This document shows, piece after piece, positions 57,181 through 64,000 of a stretch of 64,000 nt of DNA (positions are counted from its first letter, which is position 1; every line of letters begins with the position of its first letter). Source of the stretch: Pisaster brevispinus. Lineage: Eukaryota > Echinodermata > Asteroidea > Forcipulatida > Asteriidae. The notes beneath the pieces are model-generated. The model ran no database searches. It was not told where the DNA came from and was given only the letters and a program-made list of their open reading frames with translations. Location: the NCBI GenBank assembly GCA_023634235.1, contig JAMKCF010000003.1, forward strand, positions 8,382,742 through 8,446,741, given 5' to 3'. The translations under genes were made by a program, and so were the position numbers.

Positions 57181-58720
57181 ATGAAACCCAGATATTAAAA
57201 CCAAGTTAGAACCCGCAACCACAAGCACTATGAACACCTTCAATTGGGTGAGCTCTCTTTGCCATGGAACTTCCCCTTGGATCTTATGGTTATATTTTCC
57301 CTATTTCTGACCTTGCCTCTTAGAATCATGGCACTGAGTGACTAAAATTGTAGTGGGGATTATAAAAACCAAACTCTTGAGCCTGTTGAAAATTTTGCCT
57401 TTATTTTGTTTGAACCAAATTCAGGTATAAAACTAGTCAGATTTTAAAGCCTGGAACTGACCAGTCATTTTCATAAACAAAAATGATAAAACTTTCACTT
57501 GTCAGTGTAGTTACTAGTTTGAAATGGTTTCTTTTTAACGTGAATGAATACTGAACTGACTGATGAGTAAAAGTGAGAACCATTTAAAATACTGACAAAC
57601 AACATGTTAAGTTTGAGCAGTTGTGGTTGAGGATGAACTATAACCTGATGAGATCAATGTGAAGGGGAAATGTGTCCAGAAGATGCTCTGATCTGAATGG
57701 AGACACCCAAAAGAGAAAGTTGAGTTGCCATTGATTAGGATGATGGTAATCAGGAAGCTAGGGAAGAACCAAGAGAAAAGCTGTATGTCGTGTTTCAGAA
57801 TTAAAGTTTGAATAATGGACCAGTATGGGTTTTCAAGACCATTGAGACTTGTTTAAGCAGTTTTATGTTAGTTCCTGAAAGCTGGTTCATATGTTACATG
57901 CATGGATGCAAACTCACGTCCCAACAAATCTTTTAAACATTGAACACAGTGTGGGGAATTTTAATATGAAATGTTTCTTTGCATTCATGTTCATATCACC
58001 AGCTTTCAGTATCATTAGAATAGCTTCTGGAAGACTTATGACCAATCACATAAATGTACGTACAGGTGGAATCATCTTTCAAATCTCCTTATAGTAGCCC
58101 GGCAGGCTAGTCAAAAACTAGCTACCAGCCTGTGTGAAACTATTTTCATTTTACACAAAAACACTTGGGCTAGTCAAAAGATACATCTCATTAGCCCTGA
58201 TGGCTAGTCAGGGGGAAAATAGTGCAAGGTCTAAGCCAAGGTCTAAGCTGTGGCCTAAGCTGATCTGAGCATGGAATAAGAAATACAGGTGTCGTTTTGT
58301 AACTGATTGGTCAACGGTCTTGATTTATGGAGAATATTTAAAGGAAGACCAAGATGAGGGAAGATGTTATGTACACCCAGATGGAGATATCTTTGGCATT
58401 ATAAATAATGGTTTTGTAGAGGATGTAGAAAATGTCAAAGTGTTCGAATGAGAAACTGGAAAAAGAAATCAAGAGAAAAAATGGGGGAAAGAATTCAATG
58501 ATTAAAACCATGTATAACATTTTGAAAAGAAATGCTGAACAAAACACTCTATACAAAAATGTGAAGACTGCATCTTTATCAGCCAGTGAAAATACGACAG
58601 CGGTGCAATATCTGCAAATGAATCAAGTTGAAGATGAGGTCTCCATATGTTAACATTGTGGGATGCATTGTCACTCTTGCAACCAGAAACTGTTGTAAGC
58701 CCTTTTCACTCTACACAGCC

Positions 58721-58839
58721 AATAAGTGGTAGCAGACTTACCAGGTAAATCCATTGTTCTTGGTTATGTGTGCATGCTCTGAACAACGTAAACAATGGGA
58801 TTTACCTGGTAAGTCTGCTGCCACCTAACATTTCAAAGT
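58721..58839. repeat. Hairpin MITE, family 1 copy B
   Basis: AGCAGACTTACCAGGTAAAT on the left pairs with ATTTACCTGGTAAGTCTGCT on the right; the outer ends match copy A at 21271-21395. Confidence 0.8.
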
Positions 58840-61496
58840 CTCTGATTCGTCACCCCCATGTTCGATTCACACCTGGTGCAATATTTTTCTGGGAAAATGA
58901 TCATTCAGTATGCTAACCAGGGGTTATCTTGCTTGACTTCCGAGCAGGGTTAGCTATTTTCCAGGATTAGCAAGGATTAGCAATCCAAGTGTGTAAAGTT
59001 CAACCGAAGTTTCCAGGGAATTTCCCAGGAAACCATCCAGTGTGAATGGGGCTTTAGTTGTTGCTCCTAGTCACTAACAAGCCACAACTTGAAACATTTG
59101 TGGTTGAGGCTGTCAAACGTTTTTGACATTTAGTATTAAAGGGTACCATTACTACCCACAGTGGACACAATTCCTTCATAATGTTCGGCAAAAGAAGACT
59201 CAGAAAATAAAACTATTTTAAAGAAATTCCTCAGCTTTTTGAGGAACAGGTCACTAAGTCATAATGCTCTTAAACAGAAAGTAATAGTTACAACATTTTG
59301 TCTGCTTGACAAAAATTAGCAGGAAACTAGTCAGAAGCATATATATTACTTGGTATTTAAGCTGGTAACCTGATTTTGCTAAGCAAGGTTAATCTGTGCT
59401 AGTTTTTTTTGTTTCTGTTTCCAACAGTTTTATGGTATGAGAATAAAGTGCTTAGTATTTTCATGTACCCACTTCTACAACTTGGATACAGACCAACCCT
59501 CTCCTCAAGTTTCTATGAATTGGAATTCCAGCTTTTTAGGGCACTTAATTAACCCCCAGTCTGTGCCATTCTGGATGTGTTTGACAAATATTAATCCATT
59601 ACAACCAAAGAAAGTTCTTACGTCTATTGTTGAAGTAACATGTACATAACTCGACTCTTCAATAATTAAACTGATAAGAATGTCACACTATGAATGGTTG
59701 GTTTGATTGTAGTTTCAGAATCAATAGACAATTACACACAAAGCTCAGTAAACATCAGAGACCTTAATTTGCACATTGATCAGTGCCTGTCTTCCACACT
59801 GGTAGAAAAACAGCCTGAAAATGTCATTTTTCAAACGAGTAAAATCAAAATTCCAATTAAATTTGACTGAATTCAATCTGTACTTCAGTCATGAAGTGGG
59901 GTCCCAGTTCTTCAACCAATAATCTGTGGAATTACATTTTCAAGTTCATTGGCTTTTGTAGCCCAAAATTTTGGTATAATTTGGTGGCCAATGATATACC
60001 CAGCTTCGTGATCATTCACATTCTCTGCTACTAGTCAGTCATGTAATGGTCTACATGTACATATAAATGTTTCAATTCATTACTGTTTGAAATGACAAGA
60101 TCGGTACACCATGAAATGGAAGGATCTGATTTTTTTACGAGTTAATAAGGTTTGGCTTAATGATTGAGTAATGTACAATGCCATGGTGAGAGCTAACCCT
60201 GGTACATGTAGGATGTCGGTCTCTGTAATTTTGTAAATAATGTGTGCTGAAAACACTTTCATTGTTCATTCTTTAATCCACCTGGCTAAAAGTACGGGAT
60301 GCAAAGAACATATGAATGAAATTTCAGCTGAATTATTCACTAATCACGTAAAATAATGAAAGAACTGTGTGATAAAATATTTTTTCTTTGTACATGTAGT
60401 AGCCCCTTTAAACCCAGAGCTTCAGTGTAACCAAGACTGGGCTAGGTGAGCGCATGGTTGAAGATAGAGCATTACCCTTTTGCCAATTAATGAATTCCAA
60501 ATTTCAAATCCTTAATGTTTTGTGCATGAAATGTTAACGGCATTCTGATGTGATTGTTATGATTATTATGATTGACAACTTGACTGCAATTTTGGAAACG
60601 TAAAAAAGGATTAAAAATCACGAAAATGTATACAAATTACACACAAATCAAAGAAAATGGAACAAAAAAGGCGACAACTGAATACCACAGATGCCAACTA
60701 AAAATACTGTGAACTTGATTAGTATTGGATTATTAATTGCCTTTTAATTGATAACAAAACCAAACATGTACAGATTCAAATAGACGGGCACATAAAATAA
60801 TTCTGCAACTCAAACCAGACAAAACACAACAATGACCAAAAAAGATATACTACTCCAAATGCTTAAAGTATAAAACAAGACACTTATTGTTACAGAGTGG
60901 GTCACCGAGTGTGAGATGAGTACAATGGTATTTTTTTTATAGATGTTAAATTAGCACCGGGGATAAAGAATATTAACACATATTGGTATTTTTTTACACA
61001 ATCACAATGACAAAGTTACTTGAACAATCAAACAATTCCCCACTATTAATAAATCACAAGAAGCATTTCACATACATTACAAAACTCTTACATGGATATA
61101 TGTATAAGCAACACCAACTGATCAATACAGAATCAATTCCAGAAATACCAGACCTGCTCTACAGTAGTAAAGGCCAGAACTTCTCAACAGTTACCAAAAT
61201 GCCTAACGGACATGATAAGGTCAAAAATTGACCCTAGGTACCATTGTGAATTATCCATGCCCCCATACAGACCACTTTCTCTAGATTCTGATAGAAAACA
61301 AAGAGTTCTGAAAAATGTAAATTTTTGCAATAAATATAAAATCTCATTTTGAAAATTATGTTTAAGCTTATGGTTTTGCCACAGTTACCCTCCTGGCAAA
61401 AAAGGTTGGGCTACGTAACAATAGACAAACAAACAAACAAACATAATTTATGAGATAACAAGTTTTGAAAACTAAAATGTGGTATTTTGACAAAAT

Positions 61497-61690
61497 TTTA
61501 AGTCAAGTACTGAGTACGTGACTTTGGGTCCAAGTACATTTTAAACCAAGTAACGAGTATGTCACTTCTAGTGTGAGTACTTTGCTCAACGAGTACAAGT
61601 ATGAGTACATGTACTCGATAACCTTAAAAACAGTACTTCAGTAGTACCCGTGTACAAGTACCCAGTACAAGTCCTACAACACTGATATAA
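61497..61690 (+). repeat. GTAC-motif cluster
   Basis: About fifteen occurrences of AAGTAC, GAGTAC or AGTAC with irregular spacing (for example ACGAGTACAAGTATGAGTAC then ATGTACTCG). It lies about 90 bases outside the nearest Rogdi exon. Confidence 0.6.
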
Positions 61691-61782
61691 ACACCACATT
61701 TAATTTTGGTTGAACGCAATCAGTTTATTATTTATGTTGCAGCAATATTGGGTTAGGGCAGAATGAAAACCAACAAACTCAC

Positions 61783-64000
61783 CTTGTTTTTAAGTTCTTG
61801 GCAAGTCTGAAGGGCAACTGTAAATAACGTCAGTGCTTCCCCAAGCCATGGTACAGCACAGTGCACCGTGTACTGTCCAGTTAGCTCATACTTCATTGGG
61901 CCCAACTCCCTGTGGGTAAGAGCACAGATGTCAAATACTAATGACCACTGGTAAATTCCATAAAACATGGAAGCAGACACTTTCTGCTTACCGAATGCTC
62001 TGTAGCAGAATTTCATAACTGCTGCTTATTGTAAACAAAACAAAAGATATGCTAACTTGCCAATAATTCATTGTATCCATTGTTAATGTGCACACACTGT
62101 GAAGTTCGTGGATGTTTGTGAAATAAACTAGGTTCTTTGCATTGGTTAAGCTTGGTGCAAACTTGAACTAACTATTCGTGTTGAAGTACCAATGGTGAGG
62201 GCTGGGAGATGGATTTATACAGCTTACAGCATTAACCCTAACCATCCCCAAGCCTAACAAATCTAACTGCATGTTTTGTAACTGATGAGACATTATATTC
62301 TCTTTCATATACTCACAATATGTTGAAGTTTTTGTCTGTAGGTGGTGCTGAGTGTTTACTCTGTAAACAAAAACAAAACAAAAACAAAAACACACTCATT
62401 GAAATGGATTGTCTTTACCATGAAAGGGGATCCGATTGGCTAAGTGGTTTCTTTCTCTGAATTCCATCTCCGAGGACATTAGTTTGAATTTCACTTCAGA
62501 CTTGAGCCTTGCATGTGGATTCAGTTTTCAGGCTCTACCTGCTTGCGTTGGTTTTCCGTAATAGCGGTTTTTCTTCCACATCTTAAACTGAACATTTCTG
62601 CGTCGTCATCTACTTCACAGATATCATTCATTCTGTTTTTGGACAAATGTTGGATTTTTTACACAAAAATATACTTAGTTGGTAGAGCGCCGGCACGTTA
62701 AACCAGAGGTCGTTGGTTCAAATCCCACTTTAGTAAATTTGTCTTTGTTCAACCAAAAACCATTTTCCCTTGTGGTTTATTACTTTTTTTTTAAATAAAA
62801 AAGTTGCATCCCCTTAAGATGAACCCCTGGCTGCCACTTCCCAGCTGCCCAGGTTGTATGGTAAACTTGGGTGTGATCCCTGGTTATACGGCAGTTACAG
62901 ATTGAACGGCTTCTGGCTGGAACCTCGAACAAAGATATTGACAAAATAGGAAGACAACCAACATAGAGCTAGGTAGCTCAGTTCGTAGAGCACCGGCACA
63001 TTAAACTGGAGGTTGTTGGTTCACATCCCGTCCTAGTAAAGTTTTCTTTGTTCAACCCCAAATAAAATAAAATACAAGAAAGCAAACCAACAATATAGAA
63101 CTTTCTAAACTTACCGGTGTTTTGGGTGAATGGGCCAGATGCAGGAAGTACGTGCACATGTTAAGTTTGTTTCCCTGGACATAAAAGTCTATCAACATCT
63201 CCTGTGGCAAAGGTGGGTTTAATGCTTTCTGTTGGGAAGAAATCCACATAAAACATTGCAGTATAAAAACCACAGAGCTATTTTAAACTGACTGCAAATA
63301 TCCAGACTTGACCATCCTACACTTCATGAATGACAGTCCACTTAGGCATTTTCCTGGTGGCATCAAAGACAACTACACAGTAACTGATAATGCCCCGTTC
63401 TGGATGTCTACACTTGATCTACAACTATAAACTGTGCACGCCATACGCAAGCAGAAGAATTGACTAAAGGTGCTACCTTGCCCTGTATTTTAAAGCCGTA
63501 CAGGCGCATCCATGTTTGTACACAAACCTATGTCAAATTTTGAAATTTTGTACGGCTTTTGTACGACTATTTGAATATCATTGTTTTTGTTCTTTTCTGT
63601 GCTTTCCTGAATTTATAACTTAAATATATGATCAGTATCAGTGCATATGTTTGACTCAAACCCTCATACACACAGCCATCAGTTTCAGCATGATAAGCAA
63701 TATAAATTCAATCCTCAGACTTGCACATGACCCACATTTGTCTATGCCCAGGAACTTAAACAAAATTGACTGAAGTACTAGTACTCTAGTCAATAACGAT
63801 ATATGAGTAAAACTTACAAGAGCTGTGATCTTGAGATCAAACACTAACATGGGAAGACAAACTTCTGAAGACAAACTTTTTTTCTTTCTCTCACATAAAT
63901 AAAGCATTTCTAAGCAATGAATTTTAACCACACTAACTCTACCTCCCCCACAGCCCAACCCAATCAAGTGGATCCACTCACTGAGCATTTGCTGAAGTAG
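61783..64000 (-). CDS. ROGDI: Rogdi homologue, partial (internal exons)
   Basis: Minus-strand exons in transcription order: possibly 64000-63982 (LLQQML, cut by the window edge), 63864-63818, 63228-63115, 62360-62317, 61909-61783. All have GT-AG borders and phases that join. The peptides KALNPPLPQEMLIDFYVQGN and ELTGQYTVHCAVPWLGEALT then LFTVALQTCQELKNK align with the C-terminal half of Rogdi as I recall it from fly and human. Rogdi is a helical protein linked to Rabconnectin-3 and V-ATPase assembly, and mutated in Kohlschutter-Tonz syndrome. The 47- and 44-base exons rest mainly on splice phase and weaker similarity. The final exon, expected to encode about 12 residues after KNK, was not found, and the 5' half lies beyond the window. 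Confidence 0.78.
62426..63062 (+). mobile_element. Run of three SINE copies in a Rogdi intron
   Basis: 62426-62640 is a family C copy (GATTGGCTAAGTGGTTTC). 62672-62790 and 62791-63062 carry family B tRNA-like parts with A boxes TTAGTTGGTAGAGCGCC and TAGCTCAGTTCGTAGAGC and B boxes GGTTCAAATCC and GGTTCACATCC, about 290 bases apart. All are opposite to the direction of Rogdi transcription. Confidence 0.65.

Larger units (their letters stand above)
47560..61782. other. Gene-poor stretch upstream of the Rogdi exons
   Basis: No gene could be supported on either strand. AT-rich sequence with the repeats listed separately. If the last Rogdi exon and 3' UTR are close, they lie in the right part of this stretch on the minus strand, but I could not locate an exon encoding the expected FW/YW-containing C-terminus. 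Confidence 0.5.

Noticed and set aside
56635..57243. Several 60-95-codon frames on the minus strand
   Set aside because: By-products of the purine-rich plus strand; low-complexity Ser/Leu/Phe/Pro peptides without domains.
58661..58720. Candidate last Rogdi exon (minus-strand Ser-Phe-Trp before a stop)
   Set aside because: The frame does not fit the phase required after the exon ending at 61783 with the available acceptor, and the expected following residues are absent.

Overview
The window is nuclear DNA of an intron-rich invertebrate animal. The genes are split by GT-AG introns, AT-rich spacers are full of short foldback transposons and tRNA-derived SINEs, and the encoded proteins align best, from memory, with deuterostome orthologues. 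An echinoderm, perhaps a sea star, is my best guess. It rests on the gene set (ANKUB1, fibrinogen-related protein, PIPOX) and on repeats resembling ones I associate with echinoderms; it is inference, not proof. There is no bacterial-type operon, CRISPR array or phage.

Layout. 1.3-7.7 kb, plus strand: a complete 8-exon gene for a peroxisomal sarcosine/pipecolate oxidase (PIPOX-like, 383 aa, C-terminal AKL peroxisomal signal). 10.9-20.5 kb, plus strand: a complete 10-exon short-chain acyl-CoA dehydrogenase gene (ACADS-like, 424 aa, mitochondrial presequence). 20.5-34 kb: no recognised gene, but many foldback elements, SINEs, one copy of a 0.6-kb dispersed repeat, and a 143-bp tandem array whose units carry a tRNA-like (Pol III A/B box) core. 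34.0-35.4 kb: a 5'-truncated L2/CR1-type LINE whose reverse transcriptase frame is still open. 35.4-41.2 kb: repeats only, including the inverted partner of the 0.6-kb repeat. 41.3-43.0 kb: an intronless secreted fibrinogen-related protein with ten 19-residue tandem repeats and a clear TATA box. 44.7-46.7 kb: an intronless ANKUB1 (ubiquitin-like plus ankyrin) gene. 47-61.7 kb: a gene-poor stretch with MITEs, a degenerate minisatellite and a purine-rich tract. 61.8-64 kb, minus strand: internal exons of a Rogdi orthologue that runs out of the window; its last coding exon was not found.

The genes do not form an obvious shared pathway. PIPOX (peroxisomal FAD amine oxidation) and ACADS (mitochondrial FAD-dependent beta-oxidation) are adjacent and co-oriented flavoenzymes, but nothing in the sequence shows co-regulation. 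The fibrinogen-related gene is a likely secreted lectin or immune-recognition protein. The least explained structures are the tRNA-like 143-bp array, the G+C-rich palindrome-bearing foldback in PIPOX intron 3, and the repeat-stalk fibrinogen protein.
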